Source of the DNA: Liopterus haemorrhoidalis
Taxonomy: Eukaryota > Arthropoda > Insecta > Coleoptera > Dytiscidae
Assembly (NCBI GenBank): GCA_963971575.1
Contig: OZ020616.1
Span: forward strand, 5,600,924 to 5,664,923
DNA: 64,000 nucleotides
Reading direction: 5' to 3'
Shown in pieces: positions 33,440-45,149 of the stretch (the stretch's first letter is position 1; the number at the start of each line of letters is the position of its first letter). The translations under genes were made by a program, and so were the position numbers. The notes under the pieces are model-generated. The model worked only from the letters and a program-made list of their open reading frames with translations. It was not told the origin of the DNA and did not search any database.

Positions 33440-33634
33440 GTGTTTCACAGCGATCACAGCACCGCCATCGGCTATTGTTATGTCCAATCAGCTTTACATA
33501 TTACCGGAACCCGTCATATAAATAAACACAGCACTCTCTATGCTTTAGCATTGTTTGTTATGAAGCCAAGATCCTGTGGAGATGAAAGGGGGATTTGCCC
33601 CGAGGAGTATAACAAGTTGCCTAATTCACATTAA
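33440..33634 (+). other. Unassigned 64-codon frame
   Basis: MFHSDHSTAIGYCYVQSALH.. then HINKHSTLYALALFVMKPRS, not recognised. Noted only because it follows the CCAAT/CRE cluster within 0.4 kb. No RNA or splice evidence. Confidence 0.15.
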
Positions 33635-33639
33635 TTTTA

Positions 33640-34311
33640 TTCAGCTATTGCTAAGTAAAACGCCGGCGTCGTATTGTGTTTATGATTGTTTTGTTGTGTT
33701 ATTTTTTCTATTTTACTATTTTACCGTTTCACCATATTTCAACTTTTAATAATTTTGCCGTAATCTGCATTTTAAGAGTTTCGAACTGTGTTTCAACTGC
33801 GTAGTATTTTAAATCCTAAAAAGTAATATTTAATTAAAATGTTACATAGTTTTTCCCTTTAAAAAAGTATTTGTATTCAGTACTTCGCATACATCAGAAA
33901 AGTATTTTACCCAGCATTGATTATATATATACTGTAGCGGCTCTAGGCAAACCGCTAACTGGTGTGGAATTTCAAGCACACCACACAGAGCTATCGTAGA
34001 CACGACGGACGTTTGACTACAGTTTCTAAGCGTTTATTCAACACACATATGTTACTAAACTTTGTGCCGATGAATAGTAGATTCTCTGGGTACCCAGATG
34101 CTGAAGAATTCTTGTAGATGCCAAATGAACATATGCAGTTGAAAGAACAGCAGACACAATAAAAAAATTATATTTCCGATAGTAGAAAATAGAGCAACAA
34201 CGGTTTTGTACACCCGAATAATGTAATACCTATTCTCTGTCAAAAAAATAATAATTTCTATGTTTTCAAAACAAAAACAAAAGGCCAACGCCTGCTGCTA
34301 TGTCAAATACA
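33640..34311. other. Spacer
   Basis: No element recognised. TGTAGCGGCTCTAGGCAAAC near 33932 has an LTR-like TG start, but no partner or PBS was found. Confidence 0.3.
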
Positions 34312-34672
34312 AATCAAGACGAAACATTTACCTCTTTATAATTGTCAGATAAATATTAATTTATCATGGAATAAATGATGTAATATATGCCCGTTTTAAA
34401 TTTAGAAAGTGTCTGAAGCATTGCTATACAATATGATCGAGAAAAAAATGTGTCTAGATAGACATGAAATTAATTTATTTTTATATTAACAGAATTGTCC
34501 ACTTAACATTTTAAATTCAGGGTCTACTAAACTTTTTTTCGATCATATTGTATTTTAAGTGTATTTAATTTAAAAACCTACTTATTTTTAGTATATACTA
34601 ATAAATTCAGGTTAATTTAATATTATTTATGAAATTTATTTTATTAAAATTTGCATTTTACAGTATTAAAAA
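34312..34672 (+). repeat. 360 bp direct repeat flanking C4, left
   Basis: Begins near ATCAAGACGAAACATTTACC and ends CAGTATTAAAAAA. Matches 35749-36113 at about 95 percent by eye. No TG..CA ends, primer-binding site or polypurine tract, so it does not look like an LTR. Confidence 0.85.
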
Positions 34673-35748
34673 AATTGATGTGAAGTGTGAATTTTCACAC
34701 ATTTCAGGGTTTTGCAGGTATTTAGTAAGTGAATGGTGATTATTTGGGATGCCAAAACAAATTTTATATTAAAATTTTTTTTTTGTTAATTTAAATTCGA
34801 ACGCCTAATACCATTATTTAGGTTTCTAAATATGTGCAGTATTTTTTTTTTTACATATATAGCAAGGTTCATTAAGAATTTTAAAAATTGCGCCTATGGC
34901 TTCCATTGGTTGTTATAAGTTCCGCCCCTCTGATTTCGTGTACATTGAAACAGAATTAAATTATAATTTAAACAATTTCCACTGGTTATTAAATTTACGC
35001 TTTTAAAAATTAAATGCAACATTTGCCAAAATATAACTAGAATTTTGAAAAAATAATTTAAACAATATAAAAATTAAAACAAAAAAAAACAAAAGTAATA
35101 TTGTCTCTTCTCGCAGGGTTCGATCCCTTTTGGATCGAGTTACTTGGGTGAAACACCAGCGTCAAAACCACTACACGAGCATACACGTTCTATTGTAGCG
35201 CGTTACAAAGCTATAACTTGTGTACATTATTAGCCAAAAATCAAAAAAAATGCGTTTTTTTTTCCAAAAACGTAATCTGATCAAAAATTCCTGTTGTACT
35301 ATTCCGGTTCACACCAATGTACATTACTTAAAATGTTTTCAGATTTTTAGTTTAAACCTTCTGGGCTACAGGGTGTGGGACAACATTTTTTTTGCACAAT
35401 TTTGACAAAAATAGCCTCAAAATAATTTATTTTGCAAAAATAAAACTTTGATCGTTAATCCACGTACCAAAGGCTTTCATTTGATACCCTACACAGAATT
35501 TTAAAAAAATATTTTTTTTTCGAAGAGCATATTTGTTTATATTTTTAGGGGGATATGTTTTTTAGATGTTTTAGTATTTTTCCTATGTGCGGGTCAAAGA
35601 GTTGTATAAGCATGCCAAATTTCAACTCTCTAGGTTTAGCCGTTTGGCTACAATTTTTACCGAACAGACAGACAGACAGACAGACAGACAGACGACAAAA
35701 TGACAGTATAAGGGTTTTTTGGTCATACCTACAAAACCCTAAAAATCA
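34673..35748 (-). repeat. Family C copy C4, the most complete copy
   Basis: Minus-strand order: TTTTTAGGGTTTTGTAGGTA start, (CTGT)n at 35659-35694, core block, tRNA-like module (35181-35103), TTTGGCAAATGTTGCAT, CAGAGGGGCGGAACTTAT, AATAATGGTATTAGGCGTTC, ACCTGCAAAACCCTGAAATG and the 3' hairpin GTGTGAAAATTCACAC. The first and last GGGTTTTGxAGGTAT blocks are inverted relative to each other, so the copy has short imperfect inverted ends. No coding capacity. Confidence 0.87.
35103..35181 (-). other. tRNA-like module in C4
   Basis: Minus strand GCTCGTGTAGTGGTTTTGAC then CACCCAAGTAACTCG and GGGATCGAACCCTGCGAG. A-box good, B-box moderate (ATCGAACCC). Close to module 1 of C5. Confidence 0.5.
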
Positions 35749-36113
35749 AAACGAAACATTTACATCTTTATAATTGTCAGATAAATATTAATTTATCATG
35801 GAATAAATGATGTAATATATGCCCGTTTTAAATTTAGAAAGTGTCTGAAGCATTGTTATACAATATGATCGAGAAAAAAATGTGTCTAGATAGACATGAA
35901 ATTAATTTATTTTTATATTGAACAGAATTGTCCTCTTCACAACATTTTAAATTCAGGGTCTACTAACCTAACTTTTTTTCGATCATATTGTATTTTAAAT
36001 GTATGCAATTTAAAAATCTACTTATTTTTAATATATACTAATAAATTCAGGTTAATTTAATATTATTTATGAAATGTATTTTATTAAAATTTGCAGTTAC
36101 AGTATTAAAAAAA
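35749..36113 (+). repeat. 360 bp direct repeat flanking C4, right
   Basis: Second copy of 34312-34672, same orientation, starting directly at the end of C4. Confidence 0.85.
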
Positions 36114-36640
36114 TATATTTTTACTTTCAATTTTTATCGGCAAAACATTGATGTATGCAAACTGTACAACGCCTCGGAACAACCCTGTTTTCATTGGCGG
36201 AACATAATTTAGGAGGTAAGTGGTGGTTTGTTCAGTGTGGGCGCACTTGTTGAGAAGCCCTGTGCTGATTGATATAACGTGTGTACGCACCAACAATTAC
36301 TAGATACGTGTCTTGCAATATCTTAATTAGGAGTTTATGGGTGTCGGCGGTCGTAACCATTAGTAATACGGCCTAACACTCGGCCAATGTTGTATATTAT
36401 CGCCCTTAGCTCACACTATTTACATACCCACATATATAACATATACTAAACGTATTTTCACTTTCGTGCCAAATCACAATACATAACCACGCTAGTTAGG
36501 TTAGGTTAGGAGTTCAGGTTTAATTGGGTTAGGTTATTAGATAATACGGAACAATTAAGTCACAGCTCGTTGGAGCATGTTAGCCAAGGTTTAGACAGAA
36601 TTTTGACCAGTGACGAATCCTGGGATGATAAGGGAAGTTC
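36114..36640. other. Spacer with short TTAGG run
   Basis: No coding feature. TTAGGTTAGGTTAGG at 36496-36510 and one more TTAGG near 36529 match the common insect telomere unit. Too short to indicate a telomere. Confidence 0.5.
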
Positions 36641-36644
36641 ATAC

Positions 36645-36745
36645 CAGGGATGGGAAGTTGGAGTTGGAGTCGGGAGTCGAAACTTTTTGGAGGAGTCGGA
36701 AGTCGGAGTCGAGAGTCGGAAAAACTATCGACTCCCGATTCTTTG
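36645..36745 (+). mobile_element. hAT-like terminus with GAGTCGG repeats
   Basis: CAGGGATGGGAAGTTGGAGT followed by repeated GGAGTCGG/GAGTCGAGAGTCGG. CAGGGATGGG is a common hAT start. The partner end was not found. Confidence 0.4.
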
Positions 36746-36823
36746 ATTCTATTTTGGATGATAACACATCGACAACGAAAACAAAATAACGATAATCAGT
36801 GGGATTTTGAAAGTTTGCGTTAA

Positions 36824-38130
36824 GGCTGCGTATAATCCCCAGAGGTTACCAATTTCCTATACAAAACTAACAATCTGAAATAAAATTAGTATCAATCTGT
36901 ACATCAAATTTTGCACCGAATTTTCATCTATCTAATATAGGGCTGCCATAATTGTCGGATTACCGACCGGGACACCCCCTCCCCAAAAAAAACTTTTATC
37001 GACAATAATACCTTTATTATAAAAAATTGCACAATATTTTAAAAAAATTAAAAAATTTAAAGACAAAAAAAAAATAAATAAAGTAGAGATTGATAATAGG
37101 TATTCCAAGAGCAAAACGTTGGGATCAATGGTGAATCATTTTGGAACACTGTTCGACTGGAAAAATTTTGATGTTTTTTTTTGTGGATGCGTCTGTGCTG
37201 CCAATTTCGGTGTTGCCAATGTGCTGCGTGCGCATATCAACATTAGACACTAGCTGACTGGTACTCGGTATTACTCCGGAACATTTCGGACCTCGAATCT
37301 GTTATATACTTTATATATAGTATGTATATATGTATATGTACAATATTATCGAAAAATAATTTTTTAATATGCATAAATTTTAAATCGACCGGGACAAATT
37401 ACTCTTGGACCGGGACACTGGGACACAAACCTCAAAACCAGGACATATCCCGGTGTACCGGGACGTATGGCAGCCCTAATCTAATAGGATATTTTTAATT
37501 GTAGGAACATTTATTGTAAAAATATTATCGCTCAATAACTTAATAATTTACATCAGCAACATTGTTCTGTAATTTTTTAAATCTATTTATGGGTTTCAAA
37601 TAACTTTTATATTTATATAGTTTTGAGTAGATATGTTCAAATAATACGTCAACATTTTTTTCGACTTGATTACGTATAGTTTAGAACCCTCGTCGAAAAA
37701 TATATTATACTTGATGATAATGGAATGCCACTTGGTACACGTATTCTTCACAAAAGTTAAATCATTTTTACCCGAAACACTTATTTTGAGAACCTCGGTA
37801 GATTCAAGATGGCAGCAAATATAGATTGCCAAGTACAATAACTATAAGTAGTTTTCACAATAGAACAAAATAGCTAAAAACTTTTTTGTAGAATGAAGCT
37901 TTAGCTACAATTTGCCGGATCGTACGAAAATATGCGTCGATTGATTTACAAGGCGTCTATAATGCAACTTGCTTATTTAGAATGACAACAGTTTTTTCTA
38001 CAATTTAAAATATCCTATTAAATAGATAAAAATTCGCTGCAAATTTTGGTATACAGATTGTTATTAATTTTATTTCCAATTATTAGTTTTGTATAAGAAA
38101 CTATTGAGAATTATAGGGTTGTGCGCCGCC
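36824..38130. mobile_element. TTAA-flanked element H2, carrying a hAT MITE
   Basis: TTAA at 36820-36823 and 38131-38134. Ends GGCTGCGTATAATCCCC and AGGGTTGTGCGCCGCC. Aligns with H1 throughout, apart from the 541 bp insert and its 8 bp duplication at 36938-37486. Contains GATTCAAGATGG shared with H1. Non-coding. Confidence 0.88.
36938..37478. mobile_element. hAT MITE with perfect 8 bp target duplication
   Basis: Ends TAGGGCTGCCATA and TATGGCAGCCCTA. ATCTAATA is duplicated exactly (36930-36937 and 37479-37486), and H1 shows a single CTAATATGATA at the empty site. CCGGGACA/TGTCCCGG-type motifs recur near both ends. No transposase. Confidence 0.93.
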
Positions 38131-38477
38131 TTAAGTCTAGGGTTTTCAATCATCCGACATTAATGAATATCCGGATATCGAATACAGAAAATTCAAAATA
38201 TTCGGATTATCCGGATATCCTGATAACAAATAAGAAATTAAAGATAATAGATTGAATTCAATATTCATGGTGTTTTATAACTCATTTATTTAATTTAATT
38301 TAAGTATTTTAATTATATACATTAATAATTCACACAATAATAATAAAATTATATAATTAAATTTATTTCATTTTTAAAAATGTGTATTTAAAAAAAATAA
38401 TTGCATTGAAAGTTTGGAAAACGTTTGAAAAATGATAGCACAGCGAATACAAAAAATTTCAACGCCTACTAGCTATA
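38131..38477. other. Spacer
   Basis: TATCCGGATAT-rich segment at 38165-38225 (GAATATCCGGATATCGAATA) looks like a hAT subterminal region after CTAGGGTTTTCAAT. Otherwise AT-rich with nothing recognised. Confidence 0.35.
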
Positions 38478-39660
38478 TCATATTTAAATAATAGAAGTCA
38501 ACAAGTGTATCACAATTCACTAAGTACGAAGGTAATGCTATCTCGTGGTATACCACAGGGTTCCATATTAGGTCCATTTTTATTCTTGCTTTTTATTAAC
38601 GATTTACCAGCTAATATTAATGCAAGTACAGTTCTCTTTGCAGACGATACATCATTCACAATTAGCCGAAAGTATTATGATGATGCTCTTGCCGACATTA
38701 AAACCATAATGAAGGCAGCAAAAGATTGGTTTACAGCGAATGAACTTACTTTGAATGAGGACAAAATTATGCAAATGAGATTTTCTTCCCGTCCAATTAC
38801 AGATTGTGAGGCTTATAACCCCCAAATAAAATTTTTAGGCATTTACCTTGACCAACAACTACACTGGAAAAATCATGTTAACGCAGTCAGTGCTAAGTTG
38901 AGTACTGCAATATACGGAATACGCAAGATCCAGCAAAGTGTTAATGAAGAAGCTGCTCGCATTGCATATTTTGCTTTATTCCATTCAATAATGACCCTCG
39001 GCATTACTATATGGGGTAACTCTACTCTATCAATAAAAATTTTTCTTTTACAAAAAAAAAAGCAGTAAGGGCAATAGCTAATATTAATCGTAGAGATTCC
39101 TGTAGATCAAAATTTAAATTATTAAAAATATTAACCCTATACGGTGCATATATATACGGTAATGTAGTAGAAATTCACAAACATGCTCAAAATTCATTAT
39201 TAAAAAAACAAATGCACAGTTACAGCACCCGTAACTATCATTTTGAAAATATTCCAAGTCATCGTTTAACCGTCACAAAAAAAGTTCTTGCTACAAAATA
39301 TGAGATGTATAACAAAATTCATCCCACAATACAAAAGTTACCCAATAAGAAATTTAAAAATGTAATGCGAGAGTTCTTAATTAACTTATGCCCATATAGT
39401 ATTCTCGAATATATGAATTCTGAAATACTAATGTACAAAACTGAGAATGTGTAAACCCTATATTATTTGTGTATTTATTCATTTATTTTTTTAATTACTA
39501 TTTATGTTTTGATTTTAATTTATAAATTTTGAAATATTTTGTAAAACTAAAGTGTAATTATTAATGAAGCGTAATTTTTTTTTTGTATCTGACGACCCTC
39601 TAAAACTGTACTGTTTTCTATAAGGCAATAAACATTATTATTATAATTATTATCATTCAT
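38478..39660 (+). pseudogene. LINE fragment: RT C-terminal half, one frameshift, (ATT)n tail
   Basis: Starts ISYLNNRSQQVYHNSLSTKV then SRGIPQGSILGPFLFLLFIN (motif B), LFADDTSF (motif C, catalytic Asp pair), IKFLGIYLDQQLHWKNHVNA and AYFALFHSIMTLGITIWGNS. A frameshift in an A-run near 39055 leads to AVRAIANINRRDSCRSKFKL and HSYSTRNYHFENIPSHRLTV. Ends at GTGTAA (39454), then CAATAAACATTATTATTATA. 5' truncated at RT motif B. CR1/Jockey-type, related to the LINE at 21.8 kb but not the same. Confidence 0.88.
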
Positions 39661-39794
39661 GTGAAAGTTTTTAAATTAAAATTCTCTTACCTTTTTAAAA
39701 CAAACTTTTATTTTTAAAATAGTCGTTAAAAAGCTCTAATTGATTAATTTGAAATGAAAGCTTTAATTCTAAAAATAGATTGAAATAAAAGTAT

Positions 39795-40060
39795 TAAATT
39801 CAGGAGCACCAAACAAAAACCATTGTTATCGGTGAAACATGTCGAAAAACGACTCGCTTGGGCCAAGGAAAATTTAGACCGCGATTGGAGTGATGGGGTT
39901 TTCTCTGATGAGTCTAATTTTAACATAAAATATAAGCTTCGAACAATAAACGTTCAAAATTTGGATCAGCTAACTCATCAAATACGGCAGATATGGGTAT
40001 CACTGCCAAAGTATGCCGAAAATCTGGTAGATGCCAAGCAATAATTGATAATAATGGAGA
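39795..40060 (+). pseudogene. Tc1-like transposase fragment
   Basis: LLSVKHVEKRLAWAKENLDR then DWSDGVFSDESNFNI. PLLSxxHxxxRLxWAxxxxxW and xxFSDESxF, with the first catalytic Asp, are typical of Tc1 transposases. Following residues lack the VWR block, so it is a fragment without identified ends. Confidence 0.75.
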
Positions 40061-40689
40061 TTGGACCAATTATTAGGTAGTAACGTAATAATATTTACAG
40101 TAAATATTTAAATTATTTTTAGTTTTTCCATTTCTCTCTCATAGTTCGCCAAAAATCAACAAGGACGTCTTATTATACAGACTGTACATGAAGAGAAAGA
40201 GTGGAAGGAAACGTAAAGCAAGATAAAGACAATTTAGATATACAATAATAAGAATAATTATTAGGTCGATTTATTATTGTAATTAAAACGGCTATTATGT
40301 GAAGCAAATCATAATAATCTATTTAATAAATCCCTTAAAAATCTATGTTTGATAACCTGTTTCCCTATAACATGCCTCAACTGCAATCTAAATAATTAAA
40401 TTAAATTCATTGTTTAATACAATAGCTATCGCAAAATACAATTGTGGAATGGTGCACTATTTTAAATTAAAAATCGCGGTTAAGTATCTGGAAATATGGA
40501 CATATTTATATGGAGGTAAATAGCGTATGACAATGAAACGCTATTGTGTTAGACAGAATAAAATATTGAGCGCTATCTAAGTACGATCATTGTTGAAACT
40601 GCGGAATTTGCATTGTGGTCCAGTGCTAAATATATAAAATGTGGATTTTTAATTTTAGTTAAATTAGATAAAACATTGTATCAGATGGA
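40061..40689. other. AT-rich spacer
   Basis: No element recognised. Confidence 0.4.
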
Positions 40690-41640
40690 AAATTCTTGAT
40701 CAGTAAAAGGTAAAGAATTTCGTCGTGGTTGTGCGTCCGTCAGTGATAAATCTCGTGAAGATCGACCAAAATTGGTTGTGATTCAAAAAACATCGATGCT
40801 GTTCACAAAATGATTGAAGAAGATCGGCATGTGACTTACCGTGAGGTAGAGGCATCTTTTGGCATATCGCAGACTGCAATACATTCGATTTTGCATGAAC
40901 ATTTAGCTGTGAAAAAGATCTGTCCGATGGATTCCGCATAATTTGACCGAAGCTCAAAAAAGGCTCGTGTTGATTGGTGTAAGGGAATGCTAAAAAAAAT
41001 CAACTTGCATTGCAAAATCTGTATACAACATCGCTACAGATGACTTAACTTGGATTTATTCATATGAACCGGATACTAAGCAACAATCCACTGTTTGGGT
41101 TTTCCAAGATGAACCGAAACCCACAAAAGGTGTTCGTTTACGAAGCACTTCCAACAAAAGCATCGCTTGTTTTTTCGGTTGTACTGGACATGTAGCAACC
41201 ATTCCTTTAGAAGATCGGAGAACAGTTAATGCTGAATGGTATACAACAATTGGTTTGCCAGAAGTCATCGACAAAATCAGGAAAAACAACCAAAAACGTC
41301 GCATCATTCTTCATCATGACAATTCAAGCTCCCACACAGCACGTCAAACAATTGGTTATTTGAAGGAGAAAAACATCGAACTAATGTATCATTGCCCGTA
41401 TTCGCCTGATTTATATCCTAACGACTTTTTTTTAAGCCTTCTGTTGTTTTTGTTGACTGTTGAAGCCTTCGAAAACCATGTTTTTAAGATACCGATTTCA
41501 GAGTGGAAAAATGTTTCAAGAATTGATTTGAACGCATGTAAAAGTGTATAAATCTTAAAGGCGAATATTTTGAAAAGCAATAAAAAATGTCTTTCTTAGT
41601 TTTTGTAAAAACAAGGTAACTCTCGTTCTTTCGGTCAAAG
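40690..41640 (+). pseudogene. Mariner copy C transposase, DD34D, frameshifted
   Basis: Same subfamily as copies A and B. Reads FRRGCASVSDKSREDRPKLV, IDAVHKMIEEDRHVTYREVE, HSILHEHLAVKKI, a break near 40920, TEAQKRLVLIGV-type region, IATDDLTWIYSYEPDTKQQS (first Asp), HHDNSSSHTARQTIGYLKEK (second Asp) and YSPDLYPNDFF, 34 residues between the second and third Asp. It ends DLNACKSV and a stop at 41549-41551, then LINLKGEYFEKQ in a shifted frame. The first helix-turn-helix and the 5' TIR are missing; I did not find either TIR. Confidence 0.85.
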
Positions 41641-41705
41641 ATTATTAATAATAAATTAATAGTTAGATAAAGCACTCTGAAAGTTTCAGAAATTTGTATT
41701 CATAC

Positions 41706-42402
41706 TCTAGTTGCGTTCGGCATAAGCTAATAATCTACACATTCTGCATAATTTACACAAGAAGCGTCATAAAATTTCTGTGTGCTTTGTGTTGCACGAA
41801 GATCGTTCGGCATATACTGTGCAGTGCAGTTTGTGTTGCACAATCGTTACAAGTTCAGATCGTACGGCAGTCTGTGCAATAGTGTTTTTCGCGGTAAAAG
41901 TTATTATTTCTACAAAACAATATGAGTGAAAATAATCAAGATATCATTGTTTATATCTGCAGCATTTGCAAATAAATTGTAATAAATTGACATGAACCTC
42001 ATGATGTAACATATAAATACACTCAAAAAGACTTAAAATTTTCTGGATACAAGCGGAAATGTACTTTAAATTGATATGTAGTCATGTTTGGAACAGTACT
42101 CTTTGCATATTCAAACACTTTTTCCAAAATATTGTCTGGTTTGGAAAATTCTTCTGAATTGTCTTCCTCGTCAAATAAAATTTCTTTTATATTATTTAAA
42201 AGCATCGCAAAACCTTCATGCGCCATTTATATATTATCGTACAAAACAAATAGCGAGAGACAGACTTAGAATAATAGTTTGAATAACTGCACAATCTGAA
42301 CAAAGCGTTCGTCTTTGACTTTCTTGCACAGTATGCACAGAAGTCACGTGACAAAAAACTTGCACAACACAGAGTTAACACTGCACAGTTATGCCGAACG
42401 CA
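41706..42402 (-). mobile_element. Harbinger-like deletion element (TGCGTTCGGCATAA ends)
   Basis: TGCGTTCGGCATAA near 41706 and TTATGCCGAACGCA near 42402 are perfect inverted ends. Subterminal TGTGCA/TTGCACAA motifs repeat near both ends. I could not confirm a 3 bp target duplication. It carries a short frame with HARBI1-like similarity. Confidence 0.7.
42023..42226 (-). pseudogene. N-terminus resembling Harbinger nuclease
   Basis: MAHEGFAMLLNNIKEILFDE.. ends PNMTTYQFKVHFRLYPENFK. The final FxxHFRxxxExF pattern is like the N-terminal region of HARBI1-type nucleases, just before the DDE domain, which is absent. 67 codons, so assignment is tentative. Confidence 0.45.
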
Positions 42403-42416
42403 CCTTCTATACGCTA

Positions 42417-43748
42417 CAGTGACTGTATAAAGACAGTGTGGCCATACGATGGTCTCATTTTCTATTGGTCGAACTGAAGTCCGCCATATTTCTTCCAACT
42501 TTGTTACAGATTATATATGGTTTACATGTGTTTAGCTTGTGTTTCACTAGATTTAAGTGATATTTTCAAATAATATACGTATATTTAGACGTTTAATAGT
42601 GAATATTGTTGTGTCTGTGATGAGTAATGAGTAATGTAGATAATGTAAACTGTGCACATATTTTAAATTGTCACAAATCAAAATTAAAAATAATGAAACG
42701 TTTTGTTACGTTTAGGTTTAAAATTTCTGGGGAAAAAAGGCTAAATGAACATAAAAAAACATTATGCCAGTAAATCAATGGATGGCTTCACAATTATAAG
42801 AAGTATTTACTTTCATTAATTTTAAGGTTATTCCATGCTAATTTCATTTTATTTTTCACCTGACCATAATTTTAGTTGAATAAATGCATAATTGATAATA
42901 TATACATCAGTTTTCTTTATTAATATATCATTTATACCATGAGTTCAAAAATAAATTGCATAAGGGTTCGCTATGGAAAATAAAAATAATGTCAACAGAA
43001 AGCTTTAGAATTAATTTACTGTCTGAATTAATTAAATCACTCTTGTTGTCAAGTAATTTATTGTTACATTAAGCTTGTAGTATACATTATTTTATTTTTC
43101 CATAGCCAACTCTTATGTAATTTCTTCTTGAACTCAGGGTATATAACACGTTCTGCTTATTCTTTTTTAACATGAAAATATCCTATTTTTTTTATATAAA
43201 CATGCGTTTTCCCAAAAATTAGAGAAATGTTGGGTTCTCTAATTTTTATAGAACCTTATCATCATTTTTTCCCTATCTTTTTATTTTAATTCTAATGTCC
43301 TGTTTGAACTTGTTTTCTTAAATTTAAAATATTTAAATTAAAATGTAACTCGCGTTTTCATAAAAAAAATGTTTTAGTTTTTATAGGTCCTCAAATAAAA
43401 TTATAAAATAATAAAAACATATCTCTATTTATTTCCTTTCATGTCCTTTTTTGAGAATTTTTTTCATTGGTTTTCTTTTTATGTTGCAAACATTTCAAAA
43501 AAATACCTTCATCGGTAGGCAATTTTAATATTTATCTTAATAAATGTTGAATCATATACATGTTTTTTCTTAACAATAAATTGATATTCACATATATATA
43601 AACATAAATACGTAAAACTATTAAAACTTTAAGAAATATTATAATATATTACGATATATTAACATTTATTCCATATAACCCAATACAAATCTGGAATAAA
43701 CATGGCGGCTACAGTTCATATGGCCACACTGTCTTTATACAGTCACTG
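42417..43748. mobile_element. TA-flanked element, 1.33 kb, no transposase
   Basis: Perfect 30 bp inverted ends beginning CAGTGACTGTATAAAGACAG, with TA at 42415-42416 and 43749-43750. CGCCAT motifs sit near both ends. The interior is AT-rich with no frame worth calling. Long for a Tc1/mariner MITE. Confidence 0.88.
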
Positions 43749-43777
43749 TACTATACGCATTTCGGCAGCGACACTAT

Positions 43778-43822
43778 CTACAGGAATTCAAATTACAGAG
43801 TTTGTAATTTGAACTCCTGTAG
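43778..43822. repeat. 45-bp hairpin
   Basis: CTACAGGAATTCAAATTACA, GAGTT, TGTAATTTGAACTCCTGTAG: 20 bp arms with one mismatch. No target duplication seen. Confidence 0.75.
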
Positions 43823-44428
43823 AGATCCTGTGGCGTAAAACCTTTCTAAAGAGCAGAAAGATTTTGAAAAATCTTGGCCACAATTTAATATAGTAATGCT
43901 AAGCCCTATTCTCTTTTAAGGAGGAAATAATAATTTCTACATAATATTAGTTTCACATCACAATGGTATTATTTTAAAACTAGTTTTAATATTTTTCTTT
44001 AGTCAGGAATAACAATACTAAATTCCACATTCTACGAATGTAATCAGATCATTTTGAAACGGAACTTATTGTGGTGAATGTGAATTTTCGCTGCACGGTT
44101 GCGGCTGTACGGTCCAATCAAAGGATCTGTGCAAATAAATCGGTCCTCCGATATTGTTTATAGGGACGATTAAAACGGTGCATACCTGCAGTATAATGAC
44201 AATGCAGGGGGGCGAGAGGGGGACACTGTAGTATCTGCAACAGATGCAGAACAATGTCTTAGAGGAGATACTGTTAGGTCATGCACAACTAATTGAAATA
44301 TTTTAGTGTTATTGAACAAAACATTATAAAGAAAATTTACCCGCTACTTGCAAGGATAGAAATTTAAATTTTAGAGAATTTTTAGAATTTCGTAGATATA
44401 ACTATGAAATAAAGTTACAATTCCTTGT
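43823..44428. other. Spacer
   Basis: Includes a GC-richer patch at 44080-44260. Nothing assigned. Confidence 0.35.
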
Positions 44429-44429
44429 A

Positions 44430-45027
44430 CCCTTTTCACACTAGATCTTTAAGATCGGATGTTAAAGTGAATGTATCTTTAAACGCTAATGTGAAACCGT
44501 ACGGCCTCGCTTAAACACAAGCGATGTTTAAGACAGAGATCTGCGTCTTAAACTTCGCCCGCATTGCCAACTTAATTTCTATTATAAAAAAATACTCCTT
44601 GAATTTGTGCTGTCAACATTTTATATTATCATAAACAAGAATACTGTATTATATCGACGTTATAAGAAGTTTATACTTATTGTTAGAATAAAATTATTTA
44701 TTTTAATAATGTGTTTAATAAAATACAGAGCTACAATAATTGAGATAAAATGTATCGACTTATATGTTAATACAGGTGTAATATATTCTTTATTGTAGTG
44801 CCTTTATTGTTGAATGAAATGAAATATCATTAATTGTTTATAATAATTCAAAATGTGCGTCTGCGCAGACAGTTCAAAACTGGTAATTTCATGATGGTAA
44901 CTTAAGGACAAAATTACTGTAGCTGATGACAGCACCAGAGATTTAAACATCAAGTGTGAAAGCATACCGATCTTAAACATCGGTGAACTTTAAGTTTACT
45001 CGTCTTAAAGATCTAGTGTGAAAAGGG
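44430..45027. mobile_element. TA-flanked MITE, 598 bp
   Basis: Ends CCCTTTTCACACTAGATCTT then TAAGA, and the exact complement. TA at 44428-44429 and 45028-45029. TTTAAAC/GTTTAAG motifs (as in CGATGTTTAAGA) recur internally in both orientations. Non-coding. Confidence 0.9.
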
Positions 45028-45051
45028 TATTGGTCCCGGATAACGTTAACG

Positions 45052-45094
45052 CGGTCTCTAGCGGGTCTCTAGCTGGTCTCTAGCTTGTGTTGTA
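45052..45094. repeat. GGTCTCTAGC short tandem
   Basis: Three imperfect copies of GGTCTCTAGC(G/T)G between the MITE and LINE K2. Confidence 0.6.
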
Positions 45095-45149
45095 AAGGGG
45101 TATTAAATTAGAAATTACAAAGAAAAAATAACATTTATTTTAAAGTGAA

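Noticed and set aside
34312..36113. LTR retrotransposon between the 360 bp direct repeats
   Set aside because: No TG..CA ends, primer-binding site, polypurine tract or gag/pol. The interior is a family C repeat.
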